Source: Chloroflexus sp. Y-396-1 (GTDB lineage Bacteria > Chloroflexota > Chloroflexia > Chloroflexales > Chloroflexaceae). From it: a stretch of DNA of 64,000 bases. The position numbers and the translations under genes are program-made. The notes below the pieces were generated by a model, which worked only from the letters and a program-made list of their open reading frames with translations, was not told the DNA's origin and ran no database searches. Positions 9,273-17,703 of the stretch are shown piece after piece; the stretch's first letter is position 1, and the number at the start of each line of letters is the position of its first letter. Where the stretch lies: positions 2,388,881 to 2,452,880 of the forward strand of contig NZ_KI911784.1 of the NCBI RefSeq assembly GCF_000516515.1. The letters run 5' to 3'.

Positions 9273-10208
9273 ATGAGTAGAGCAAAAGCGAAAGATCCCC
9301 GCTTTCCCGACTTTTCGTTCACCGTCGTCGAAGGTGCGCGAGCTACACGGGTACCGGGCGGGCGGACGATCGAAGAGATCGAGCCAGAGTACAAAATCAA
9401 AGGACGGACTACCTTCAGTGCTATCTTCCGCTATGACCCGTTCGATTTTTGGGTGGGGCCATTTTACGTTGGCTTCTGGGGTTTTGTCTCGGTGATCGGG
9501 ATCATTTTTGGTTCGTATTTCTACATCAACGAAACAATCCTCAAAGGGCCTTATTCCATACCGCAAAACTTCTTTGCCGGACGTATCGATCCACCACCTG
9601 CCGAACTTGGTCTGGGATTTGCTGCACCAGGGGAGCCGGGGTTTGCCTGGCAGATGACAGTCCTCTTCGCTACCATCGCCTTTTTCGGCTGGATGATGCG
9701 TCAGGTTGACATCAGCATGAAGCTCGATATGGGCTATCATGTGCCGATTGCCTTTGGGGTCGCCTTCTCAGCCTGGCTGGTCCTACAGGTCATTCGCCCA
9801 ATCGCACTAGGGATGTGGCACGAGGGTTTCGTTCTCGGCATTATGCCGCATCTTGATTGGGTATCGAATTTTGGCTACCGTTACAATAACTTCTTTTACA
9901 ATCCGTTCCACGCGATTGGAATTACCGGTCTATTCGCTTCAACCTGGCTCCTGGCATGCCACGGGTCGCTGATCCTCAGTGCGGCACAGTATCGTGGTCC
10001 TGAAGGCGGCGACATCGAGAACGTCTTCTTCCGTGATGTGCAATACTACTCGGTTGGCGAGGCAGGTGTCCACCGTTTGGGATACATCTTCGCTATCGGT
10101 GGCATCCTCTCAGCAGATTTGTGCATCCTGTTGTCGGGCTGGCCGGTACAAGATTGGGTAAGCTTCTGGAACTTCTGGAATAATCTGCCCTTCTGGAGCG
10201 GCGTCTAG
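9273..10208 (+). CDS. pufL: Photosynthetic reaction centre L subunit
   Basis: This is the L polypeptide of the quinone-type reaction centre, 311 residues with five transmembrane helices. Key residues are His193 (MPHLDW, accessory bacteriochlorophyll), His213 (YNPFH, special pair), and His230 and His267 (non-haem metal). Position 208 is Phe where purple bacteria have His168. The start at 9273 has GAGGGAG five bases upstream. The sequence is nearly identical to the C. aurantiacus protein as I remember it. It is followed 17 bases later by pufM. No pufBA, pufC or puhA is adjacent; Chloroflexus is known to lack an H subunit. Confidence 0.98.
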   Translation: MSRAKAKDPRFPDFSFTVVEGARATRVPGGRTIEEIEPEYKIKGRTTFSAIFRYDPFDFWVGPFYVGFWGFVSVIGIIFGSYFYINETILKGPYSIPQNFFAGRIDPPPAELGLGFAAPGEPGFAWQMTVLFATIAFFGWMMRQVDISMKLDMGYHVPIAFGVAFSAWLVLQVIRPIALGMWHEGFVLGIMPHLDWVSNFGYRYNNFFYNPFHAIGITGLFASTWLLACHGSLILSAAQYRGPEGGDIENVFFRDVQYYSVGEAGVHRLGYIFAIGGILSADLCILLSGWPVQDWVSFWNFWNNLPFWSGV

Positions 10209-10224
10209 AGAGGAGCGTTACGAT

Positions 10225-11148
10225 ATGGCGACAATAAATATGACGCCGGGTGATCTGGAGCTGGGTCGTGATCGTGGTCGCATCGGGAAGCCAATCGAGA
10301 TTCCGTTGCTCGAGAACTTTGGCTTCGATAGTCAGCTCGGCCCATTTTACCTCGGCTTTTGGAATGCAGTGGCGTACATCACGGGCGGGATCTTCACGTT
10401 TATCTGGCTGGTGGTGATGCTTGCCCAAGTCAATTACAATCCGATAGCGTTCATCAAGTATTTCGTGGTGTTACAGATCGATCCGCCTTCATCGCGCTAT
10501 GGCCTGAGTTTTCCACCATTGGAGGAGGGCGGCTGGTGGCTCATCGCGACTTTCTTCCTGACCATTTCGATCTTTGCCTGGTACATGCATATTTACACTC
10601 GTGCCAAGGCCCTCGGTATCAAACCCTATCTGGCTTACGGGTTTACAGGCGCTATCGCCCTTTACCTGGTGATCTACATCATTCGCCCGATCTGGATGGG
10701 TGATTGGTCGGAAGCGCCGGCGCACGGGATCAAGGCTTTGCTCGACTGGACGAACAATGTGAGTGTGCGTTACGGCAATTTCTACTACAATCCGTTCCAC
10801 ATGCTTTCGATCTTCTTCCTACTCGGTTCGACACTCTTGCTGGCAATGCACGCCGGAACGATCTGGGCACTTGAGAAGTACGCCGCACATGAAGAGTGGA
10901 ATGAGATTCAGGCTCCCGGTACCGGTACCGAACGCGCGCAGCTCTTCTGGCGCTGGTGCATGGGCTTTAATGCGAATGCCTATTCAATTCACCTGTGGGC
11001 CTTCTGGTTTGCCTGGCTATGTGGTATTACCGGTGCACTTGGCGTCTTCTTCTCGATGCCTGATTTCGTGAACAACTGGTTCCAATGGGGTGTTGAGGCC
11101 GGTATCAATTATCCACAAGGACCTACACCACCGGTTTCGTTGCCGTAG
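10225..11148 (+). CDS. pufM: Photosynthetic reaction centre M subunit
   Basis: This is the M polypeptide of the reaction centre, 307 residues and five transmembrane helices. His192 (YNPFH) binds the special pair, and His209 and His256 are metal ligands. In the KALLDWTNN segment Leu172 replaces the His that ligates the accessory bacteriochlorophyll in purple bacteria, which explains the third bacteriopheophytin known in Chloroflexus centres. GAGGAG precedes the ATG. The C-terminus ends in a Pro-rich tail. The gene is cotranscribed with pufL and followed by a strong terminator. Confidence 0.98.
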   Translation: MATINMTPGDLELGRDRGRIGKPIEIPLLENFGFDSQLGPFYLGFWNAVAYITGGIFTFIWLVVMLAQVNYNPIAFIKYFVVLQIDPPSSRYGLSFPPLEEGGWWLIATFFLTISIFAWYMHIYTRAKALGIKPYLAYGFTGAIALYLVIYIIRPIWMGDWSEAPAHGIKALLDWTNNVSVRYGNFYYNPFHMLSIFFLLGSTLLLAMHAGTIWALEKYAAHEEWNEIQAPGTGTERAQLFWRWCMGFNANAYSIHLWAFWFAWLCGITGALGVFFSMPDFVNNWFQWGVEAGINYPQGPTPPVSLP

Positions 11149-11176
11149 GCTGAACGCATTCCCGCCCTCCTCCCTG

Positions 11177-11210
11177 CCTCCCATCCGTCTTGTAACGGAT
11201 GGGAGGTTTT
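11177..11210 (+). terminator. Intrinsic terminator after pufM
   Basis: A perfect 12-bp stem (CCTCCCATCCGT / ACGGATGGGAGG, 11177-11188 and 11195-11206) with a six-base loop is followed by TTTT. It lies 28 bases after the pufM stop and ends the pufLM transcript. Confidence 0.9.
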
Positions 11211-11341
11211 CTCTGTTCAGCGGCAGGGGGAGTCCGCCGAACAAAAGAACTGACCATTACAGAAAACGTTGCCTCTTCCCACGAGAGAAGAAAGGAGAGG
11301 TCGAGATGGCCTGGTATCTCGCCACTTCCGCTCACTCCTAA

Positions 11342-11980
11342 TCATTTCTCCTCCCTCTCGCTCAACCCATCTGACCGATCACTCACCCGTTCAACCGACA
11401 TTCCTAGGGCCAGCGCCAGAGCGTTCACAACTGGCTGCAAGGCAGCCGGAACCGCGGCGCTGTCGATGATCCATATCTCTTCGCCAACCAGCATTTCAAG
11501 TGTGAGCACTGTTTGTAAGCGACGAATCAAACCACCGGTGACAATTCGATAGGGGCGCAGCCGTAAACCGCTAATAGCAGTACGGACAATGCGCTGTTCA
11601 CGTGGCCGTCCGACCCTACTCGTCTGCCGCATTATGAAGGCTTCACTATCGAGCGTGATCTCGTTCGTTGTTGTGGCAATGGCATACCCACCGACGAGAC
11701 GTTTGATACCCAACCCGCCGAATAGACCGGCAATCGCTGCACTGATACCTGCCGTGGCAAACCCTAGCTCTTGCAAGGCTGCCAGTACGCCAGCAATCAA
11801 CACAATCATTGCAACGAGCATCAAAACTCCACCACCAACCAGGAGTGGCAGCGCAGCCGGACGATTCGCCTGGGGATACGACCGCAGGTGTAACCGATCC
11901 GGTTCAGCTACGAGTACCTGGTAGTATGGAACGGCACTTAACCGGCGACCTAGCCGTTGACGTAGTGGCGATGTTGTCAT
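11342..11980 (-). CDS. Membrane protein with PH-like domain, unknown function
   Basis: I do not recognise this family with confidence. With the ATG at 11980 (MTTSPLRQ) it has 212 residues; in-frame ATGs at 12004 and 12019 are alternatives. Two transmembrane helices (about 40-66 and 70-95) lie in the N-terminal half. The rest is a beta-rich domain, with patterns such as ATTTNEITLDSEAFIMRQ and REQRIVRTAISGLRLRPYR, that resembles bacterial PH/DUF304-type domains. It faces the pufLM terminator and lies convergent to it. A role in the membrane is all that can be inferred. Confidence 0.55.
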   Translation of the reverse strand: MTTSPLRQRLGRRLSAVPYYQVLVAEPDRLHLRSYPQANRPAALPLLVGGGVLMLVAMIVLIAGVLAALQELGFATAGISAAIAGLFGGLGIKRLVGGYAIATTTNEITLDSEAFIMRQTSRVGRPREQRIVRTAISGLRLRPYRIVTGGLIRRLQTVLTLEMLVGEEIWIIDSAAVPAALQPVVNALALALGMSVERVSDRSDGLSEREEK

Positions 11981-12059
11981 AGGCGGAACCTTGTATCCTC
12001 GCATGATCGGCGACTTCACAACACGTTTTACGATGACACATACTCTGATCGTATCACAC

Positions 12060-12088
12060 TTGCACGAATCGCCGGATCGTGCTATACT
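12060..12088 (+). promoter_or_regulatory. tRNA-Gly promoter
   Basis: TTGCAC at 12060-12065, a 17-base spacer and TATACT at 12083-12088 lie 11 bases before the mature tRNA-Gly 5' end. The same TTGCAC-N17-TATACT layout recurs before tRNA-Val. Confidence 0.7.
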
Positions 12089-12099
12089 CTAAGCGCGAT

Positions 12100-12175
12100 G
12101 CGGGAGTGGCTCAGCTGGTAGAGCGACACCTTGCCAAGGTGTAGGTCGCGGGTTCGAATCCCGTCTCCCGCTCCA
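12100..12175 (+). tRNA. tRNA-Gly (GCC)
   Basis: This is a 76-base cloverleaf including an encoded CCA. The acceptor stem GCGGGAG/CTCCCGC, D-arm GCTCAGCTGGTAGAGC, anticodon stem ACACC/GGTGT with loop TTGCCAA (anticodon GCC) and T-loop GGTTCGAATCC are all present. Confidence 0.97.
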
Positions 12176-12180
12176 GTGTA

Positions 12181-12206
12181 GACCAGTGTCTTAGCACTGG
12201 TCTTTT
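12181..12206 (+). terminator. Terminator of tRNA-Gly
   Basis: The stem GACCAGTG/CACTGGTC (12181-12188 and 12195-12202) with a six-base loop is followed by TTTT, five bases after the CCA end. Confidence 0.85.
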
Positions 12207-12256
12207 CGTTTGTATAGGCTGTAGCTCTAGCTCTGTCAATCAGAACGGTGAATTAG

Positions 12257-12490
12257 AAGGGGTTTCGGCGTGCTCAGCCGAACATCGCGAACCTGATGGT
12301 CGACTTCCATCCTACGCGATCATCTGGAAGCTTGGGTCGGAGACCCGCGCACCAGGCCCTTGTCGGTGGAGGTGAAACCCGTCTTCCCGGTGCTATGACG
12401 GACGTAATCAGCGCAGGGGCGGATTCCCAAGCCGCCCCTTTCGCTCATTCTCACTGCAATCCCAAGTAGGGAAAAACATTGAAAAACCCT
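12257..12490. repeat. Dispersed element with inverted ends, copy at 12.3 kb
   Basis: The region 12207-12669 has no gene. It holds a ~234-bp segment whose left end (AAGGGGTTTCGGCGTGCTCA) and the reverse complement of its right end (AGGGTTTTTCAATGTTTTTC) form imperfect inverted repeats of the type found at 20993-21358 and 53737-53936. The interior shows no similarity to the other copies that I could follow. Confidence 0.45.
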
Positions 12491-12669
12491 CGCCGCACTC
12501 CACTTACGATGCAGAGATCGGCGATCTATGATATAGTTCATAGCATAAAGATGGCGACGCTCGCCCGTAGCAGATCTCCACTGGAGCTTAGCCTGTCTGC
12601 TGCAACGCATTGTGAACCCGTGACGACAGGCGATCCCGGTACATACAACACCCAACATCGACAGAAACC

Positions 12670-14568
12670 ATGACTCTGCTAAGTGCTAATAACCTGAGTA
12701 AATACTTTGGCGGTGAACTGATCTTTCACGAGGTCAGTTTTCAAATTGCTCGTGGCGAGAAGGTTGCGATTATCGGCTTAAATGGCGCCGGTAAAAGCAC
12801 CCTGTTACGAATTATTGCCGGCCATGAAACCCCGGACAGCGGTAATCTCAATCTGGTTCGGGGGACGCGCGTTGCCTACCTTGCTCAGGAAACTCGCTTC
12901 AATGGTGAGCGCACGCTCTGGCAAGAGATGGAAGCAGCTCTGGCCGATCTCAACGCCTGGCGCGCCGAATTGCTGGAACTAGAGTCGAGGCTGGCCGACA
13001 CCTCGGCTGCCGATTGGGACGCAATTATGGAGCGCTACGGTGAATTGAGTACCCGCTTCGAGCATGCCGGTGGGTACGAGATCGAATACCGGATCAAACG
13101 CACGCTCCACGGGCTTGGCTTCCAGCCCGAACAATATCATCAGCGTCTACATCAATTTTCGGGTGGACAAAAGACGCGGGCAGCACTGGCCGCCGCCTTG
13201 CTGAGCGATCCAGATCTACTCTTGCTCGATGAGCCGACCAATCATCTTGATATGCAGGCGCTGGAATGGCTGGAACAGTTTCTTCGGAACTGGGACGGTA
13301 CATTGATCGTTGTCTCGCACGATAGATACTTCCTTGAGCGAGTAACCCAGCGCACGTTGGAGTTGAGTTTTCATCGTCTTGAAGATTACCCTGGCAGTTA
13401 CGAGAAGTATCTGACCTTGAAGGCCGAACGTATGGAACGACGGCTCAAGGAATATCAGGCGCAACAGGCTTTCATTGCCCGCACCGAAGAGTTTATTCGC
13501 CGCTATCGGGCCGGACAGCGCGCACGCGAGGCAAAAGGGCGTGAAAAACGACTGGAACGCTTGAAACGTGAGCAGATGATTGAACGGCCCAAAGAAGCGG
13601 CAAAACTGCGCGTATCACTCGATCATCAACTCCGGTCAGGCGAACTGGTATTACATCTCGATGGTCTGGTGGTTGGCTACCGCAGTCAAAACGATGGGGG
13701 GCAGGCGCTCTTACGAGCGGATGATCTGACGATCCGGCGTGGCGAGCGGGTTGGCTTGCTTGGCCCGAATGGATGTGGCAAAACAACCTTGCTCCGCACC
13801 CTGGTCGGACAACTACCGGCGTTGCAGGGCATTGTACGTCTCGGTCACGAAGTGCGGATCGGATACTATGCGCAGGGACACGATATTTTGCAATGGAACA
13901 ATACCGTCCTTGAAGAGATCTTGCGCGTAGCCCCGGGTCTTGGTGAGGCAGCGGCACGTCATCTGTTAGCGCGCTTTCTCTTTACCGGTGACGATGTGTT
14001 CAAACGAATTGCCGATCTGAGTGGTGGCGAACGATCACGAGTGGCGCTGGCCCAGCTCACGCTACTGCCCGGCAATATGCTGCTGCTTGACGAACCAACC
14101 AACCACCTCGACATCGATGCACGTGAGGCGTTAGAAGCTGTTTTGAAAGAGTATCCTGGCGCGATCTTATTTGTTTCACACGATCGCTACTTCATTGACG
14201 CCCTCGCCGATAAGCTCTGGATCGTCGAGCAGGGTCGAATCCGACAATTTATCGGGAACTACAGCGAGTATGTTGCTGCGCAAGCCGCCTCACCCCAACC
14301 ATCACCAGCGAAACAGAGTGAACAGCGGCCAACACCGACAAAGCTATCACGTCCTGATGACGCCGAACGAACCAGGCAACGTCGTCTGGCGGCACTAGAA
14401 GCTGAAGTGACGGCGTTAGAGCAAGACCTGGCCCGACTCAGCAGTGAACTCGACGCGGCCAGCCAGGCTCGTGATATTGCCCGGCTGACTACTCTGGGTG
14501 CGCAATATGCCGAGCTTGAACAGTTACTGGCGGCTAAGTACGCTCTGTGGGAACAACTGGCAGCCTGA
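12670..14568 (+). CDS. ABC-F family ATP-binding protein (translation factor type)
   Basis: This 632-residue protein has two ABC ATPase domains and no transmembrane segment, as in ABC-F factors that act on the ribosome (EttA/Uup/YheS group). Domain 1 has GLNGAGKS, FSGGQKTR and LLLLDEPTNHLD. Domain 2 has GPNGCGKT, LSGGERSR and MLLLDEPTNHLD. Between them (about 240-310) is the Arg/Lys-rich linker that reaches the peptidyl-transferase centre in this family. The last ~100 residues form a coiled coil after a Pro-rich hinge, as in Uup. No good ribosome-binding site precedes the ATG at 12670. The subfamily is not settled. Confidence 0.9.
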   Translation: MTLLSANNLSKYFGGELIFHEVSFQIARGEKVAIIGLNGAGKSTLLRIIAGHETPDSGNLNLVRGTRVAYLAQETRFNGERTLWQEMEAALADLNAWRAELLELESRLADTSAADWDAIMERYGELSTRFEHAGGYEIEYRIKRTLHGLGFQPEQYHQRLHQFSGGQKTRAALAAALLSDPDLLLLDEPTNHLDMQALEWLEQFLRNWDGTLIVVSHDRYFLERVTQRTLELSFHRLEDYPGSYEKYLTLKAERMERRLKEYQAQQAFIARTEEFIRRYRAGQRAREAKGREKRLERLKREQMIERPKEAAKLRVSLDHQLRSGELVLHLDGLVVGYRSQNDGGQALLRADDLTIRRGERVGLLGPNGCGKTTLLRTLVGQLPALQGIVRLGHEVRIGYYAQGHDILQWNNTVLEEILRVAPGLGEAAARHLLARFLFTGDDVFKRIADLSGGERSRVALAQLTLLPGNMLLLDEPTNHLDIDAREALEAVLKEYPGAILFVSHDRYFIDALADKLWIVEQGRIRQFIGNYSEYVAAQAASPQPSPAKQSEQRPTPTKLSRPDDAERTRQRRLAALEAEVTALEQDLARLSSELDAASQARDIARLTTLGAQYAELEQLLAAKYALWEQLAA

Positions 14569-14627
14569 TGGTATTTATTGCTGGCATCGCAATCTGCCCA
14601 GCGACCATCCTTCTTGCAACCGAGACG

Positions 14628-15386
14628 ATGAATTACCGTGCATACGCACCAATTTATCACGCTGCCGGTCAGGCGACCTTCGGTGCGACACTGGCTAGTA
14701 CGATCCTGGAGCACCTTCCGCTACCGCAACGGGTGCTCGACCTTGCCTGTGGTACCGGCGCGGCAGCGCTGGTCTTTGCCGCGAGAGGTGCGGTCGTGGT
14801 TGGGGTCGATTTGTCGCCCGATATGCTGCGTATCGCCCAGGAGCAGGCTGTTCAGCGCGGGTTAGATGTTGCCTGGATCGAAGCCGACATCCGTGCGCTC
14901 CCGCCTGATCCACGCCTAGCGCCGGCGAGCTTCGATCTGATCACCTGTCTCTTCGACAGTCTCAACCAGCTTCTCGACGATACCGATCTGACTGCCGTTT
15001 GTCGAACGGTCGGTATGTTGCTGCGCCCCGGCGGATATTTCATCTTTGATCTGAACACACCAGCCGGGCTTCGCACGTGGCACGAATACGATCAGGTAAC
15101 GTTCGACGGACGTGATCTCCTGGTCATCAACCGGCTCACCTTCGATCCGGTGCAGCAGCGCGCCTATGGTCGCATTATCTGGTTTCGCCGCGAAGGCCAG
15201 CGCTGGTGGCGTGGCGAAGAGACGCACTGTGAACGTCCGTGGGAGGAAACCGACATCGCGGCGGCCTTGAAAGCAGGCGGGCTGGTCTTGACGGCGCGCC
15301 TTACTCCCCAGTGGACTCCAGCAACCATCGATGACCCGCGCGTGGTGTATGTTGCAACGCGCCCAATTGACGACGAGAGTGTTTGA
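14628..15386 (+). CDS. Class I SAM-dependent methyltransferase
   Basis: This 252-residue protein has the Rossmann methyltransferase motifs: motif I VLDLACGTGAAALVFA, motif II GVDLSPDMLRIA, then an EADIRALP acidic loop and FDLITCLFDSLNQL, with LLRPGGYFIFDLNT as the post-motif. The ATG at 14628 (MNYRAYAPIY) is chosen because family members begin this way; an open frame extends upstream into the ABC-F gene. It follows that gene by 59 bases and may be cotranscribed. The acceptor is unknown. Confidence 0.85.
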   Translation: MNYRAYAPIYHAAGQATFGATLASTILEHLPLPQRVLDLACGTGAAALVFAARGAVVVGVDLSPDMLRIAQEQAVQRGLDVAWIEADIRALPPDPRLAPASFDLITCLFDSLNQLLDDTDLTAVCRTVGMLLRPGGYFIFDLNTPAGLRTWHEYDQVTFDGRDLLVINRLTFDPVQQRAYGRIIWFRREGQRWWRGEETHCERPWEETDIAAALKAGGLVLTARLTPQWTPATIDDPRVVYVATRPIDDESV

Positions 15387-15537
15387 ACGTTGCTTGATGG
15401 CATGGCACACTTGATAATCTGATCTTCCCCGTACATTATTGAGTGGGACTTTCTGTCGGCGTAAAACCCGCTTACGTCTGTACCCATGATAATCGCATGA
15501 CACCCCACAACGAGGGTATCCCGGCTACCAGACATAA

Positions 15538-16221
15538 CTACCGACGTACTGTCGTCAATCGTAGCTTGTGTAACAAGAGTTCAGCCAGCTCACATGCGTA
15601 CACATCGGTCAGCAACCAACCAGCAGGATGCGACTGAACAATATGATGAAGAACCCGACGATACATTGATGGCAATGGGAGTTCAGGCAAGAGCCAGCCA
15701 CCATCAACCGATGTGAGGGAAATTGGCGGAGGATCGATCAACTGACCATAGGCTGTCAAGAGTGCTTCATCAGCAGGCACGGTTTGCCATCCGGTTGGGG
15801 TGATACGCAAATACTCAGCCGGGCCACGCCCGCGACGGCGACGCACAATCTGCCCTTCAGCCAGCGTCACAGCACCAGCAGGCGATGGTAATAATCCACG
15901 CCATCCGCCAGGTACATTCAGATCGAGCTGGCTAAGCTGCTGTTTCGGCGCTACGTGAACAGTGTGGAGCGCACCAGTCGATACGGTAGGAGGTGAAGGG
16001 AGCGCAGCAATCCGATCAGCAATCGTCAGAGTAACGAACCCACGGTTTGCCAATCGTGCGAGTAGGCCTTCACGTCGCCAACTGGTCAGACGGAATTGAA
16101 ACCCTTCACGCTCACCTTCACCACGTAAAACAGGACTCAGCGCCGGATTGTGGATGAGAAACAGATTAGGCCGAATCTCTTCAAAATCGGCGGGTGCACC
16201 AGGACGACGGCGAGAAGCCAT
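15538..16221 (-). CDS. Hypothetical protein
   Basis: I do not recognise this protein. With the ATG at 16221 (MASRRRPGAP) it has 227 residues; a GTG four codons upstream is an alternative. It has no signal peptide or transmembrane helix. A basic central stretch (GQIVRRRRGRGPAEYLRITP) is flanked by Pro- and Leu-rich segments, and the C-terminus is helical and Leu-rich. Its codon use resembles its neighbours. It lies 64 bases upstream of ruvC on the same strand, so it is the first gene of a possible unit with ruvC and not downstream of it. Confidence 0.6.
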   Translation of the reverse strand: MASRRRPGAPADFEEIRPNLFLIHNPALSPVLRGEGEREGFQFRLTSWRREGLLARLANRGFVTLTIADRIAALPSPPTVSTGALHTVHVAPKQQLSQLDLNVPGGWRGLLPSPAGAVTLAEGQIVRRRRGRGPAEYLRITPTGWQTVPADEALLTAYGQLIDPPPISLTSVDGGWLLPELPLPSMYRRVLHHIVQSHPAGWLLTDVYACELAELLLHKLRLTTVRR

Positions 16222-16285
16222 AGACAAGAACACTCAAGGTTTGGCGACGGCTAGTTATATACCAAACTGACCGTTTCAGCAATGT

Positions 16286-16780
16286 TTACGGCAAGCCAAG
16301 CCGCTGGAGGTTTGGAGCAGTATAGGCATGGCAAATAGCGATTGCCAAGGCATCGGCAGCATCATCAGGCCGTGGTACAGTAGCCAAACCAAGTGTCAGT
16401 CGCACCATCTCTTGCATCTGTCGCTTATCGGCGCCACCATAGCCAGCCACAGCCTGCTTCACTGCCAGCGGTTTATATTCGTAGACAGGTACACCAGCCT
16501 GCGCCAGTGCCAGCAACGCCACACCACGCGCCTGACCGACCGAGAGAGCGGTATTCACATTCTTCCCAAAAAACAGCTCTTCTACTGCCGCTGTATCAGG
16601 ATGCAGTCGTTCGATAATTGACCGCAAGCCATTGTAGAGCTGTAGGAGCCGTTCAGGTTGTGGCATACCGGATGGAGTGGTGAGCGCGCCAACGTCGATC
16701 AAGCGCAGATGACCTCCATTGAACTCAACAACTCCCCACCCCATCGTTGCCGTACCAGGATCGATGCCAAGTGTCCGCAC
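16286..16780 (-). CDS. ruvC: Crossover junction endodeoxyribonuclease RuvC
   Basis: RuvC resolves Holliday junctions with RuvAB. The 164-residue protein has the RNase H-fold catalytic acids: Asp7 in GIDPGTATMGWG, Glu67 in AAVEELFFGKN, and Asp140/Asp143 in RPDDAADALAIAICH. The VNTALSVGQARGVAL helix is family-typical. The start is a GTG at 16780. It lies 24 bases downstream of yebC, a linkage common in bacteria. RuvA and RuvB are not in the window. Confidence 0.96.
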   Translation of the reverse strand: MRTLGIDPGTATMGWGVVEFNGGHLRLIDVGALTTPSGMPQPERLLQLYNGLRSIIERLHPDTAAVEELFFGKNVNTALSVGQARGVALLALAQAGVPVYEYKPLAVKQAVAGYGGADKRQMQEMVRLTLGLATVPRPDDAADALAIAICHAYTAPNLQRLGLP

Positions 16781-16804
16781 AATATTCCCATTCGCGGATA
16801 AGGT

Positions 16805-17563
16805 TTACGAATCAAAACGTGCAACTAATTCGGCAGTAATATCGAGATTAGAATAGACCTTCTGCACGTCGTCGAGATCTTCAAGCTTCTCGATCAAGCG
16901 TAGTGCAGCCAGTGCATCTTTTTCATCGGGTTGGATAAGCGTCTTAGCGCGCATTATCTTCTCAGCATTGCTTATCGGTACACCCTGATCGAGAAACGCT
17001 TGCCGGACAGCATTCAACTGCGTCCAATCGCAGTATACCTCAAGCGTTTCATCATCAACCACCACATCATCAGCGCCAGCATCGATTGCCATCAGTTGCA
17101 ATTCATCGGGATCGCGCTTTGTGGCGCTCAAATCAATGGTAATCAGCCCCTTCTGCTCAAACATCCATGCGACGGAACCAGGTTCACCGGGGCTACCACC
17201 ATTTTTATTAAATGTAGCCCGAATATCAGAGCTGGTTCGATTGCGATTATCGGTAGCCGCTTCAATCAGGATAGCAACGCCACCAGGCCCGTAACCTTCG
17301 TAGAAAATCTCTTCGAGCGCTGCTTCATTCGACTTCCCCAAACCACGATCGATTGCACGCTGAATATTCTCGTTTGGCATATTGTTGGCGCGGGCCTTTT
17401 CAATTGCCAGCCGCAGGCGGAAATTCAGGTCGGGATCGCCACTACCGCCCTCACGAGTTGCAATCGTAATATCGCGCGCCAGTTTCGTAAAAAGTTGACC
17501 TCGCCGCTGATCGTTTACACCTTTGGTGCGGCGAATGGTGTGCCATTTCGAATGACCCGACAT
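16805..17563 (-). CDS. YebC/PmpR family protein (TACO1-like)
   Basis: This 252-residue protein opens with [19 protein letters not shown] and has [32 protein letters not shown] and the family's [11 protein letters not shown] segment, so it is complete. YebC proteins have been described as DNA-binding regulators and more recently as factors that help ribosomes through difficult sequences; which applies here is not shown. AGAGGG precedes the ATG. A TATAAT hexamer (17611-17606, minus) is a candidate -10 for the yebC-ruvC unit. Confidence 0.94.
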   Translation of the reverse strand: MSGHSKWHTIRRTKGVNDQRRGQLFTKLARDITIATREGGSGDPDLNFRLRLAIEKARANNMPNENIQRAIDRGLGKSNEAALEEIFYEGYGPGGVAILIEAATDNRNRTSSDIRATFNKNGGSPGEPGSVAWMFEQKGLITIDLSATKRDPDELQLMAIDAGADDVVVDDETLEVYCDWTQLNAVRQAFLDQGVPISNAEKIMRAKTLIQPDEKDALAALRLIEKLEDLDDVQKVYSNLDITAELVARFDS

Positions 17564-17703
17564 ACCCTCTGGCCTCCCTGGTTGTAGAAGGTTATACTAT
17601 GCTCAATTATAGCATGGCTCGTTGAAGGTCTCGCATCATACAATATCGTTGCTGGTTCCGTTTTGAATCAGCAGAATATCCCATCTGCCGGCAGGAGGAG
17701 CAT

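Noticed and set aside
9258-9740. Antisense open frame within pufL
   Set aside because: It is fully antisense to the reaction-centre gene and has no protein-family features.
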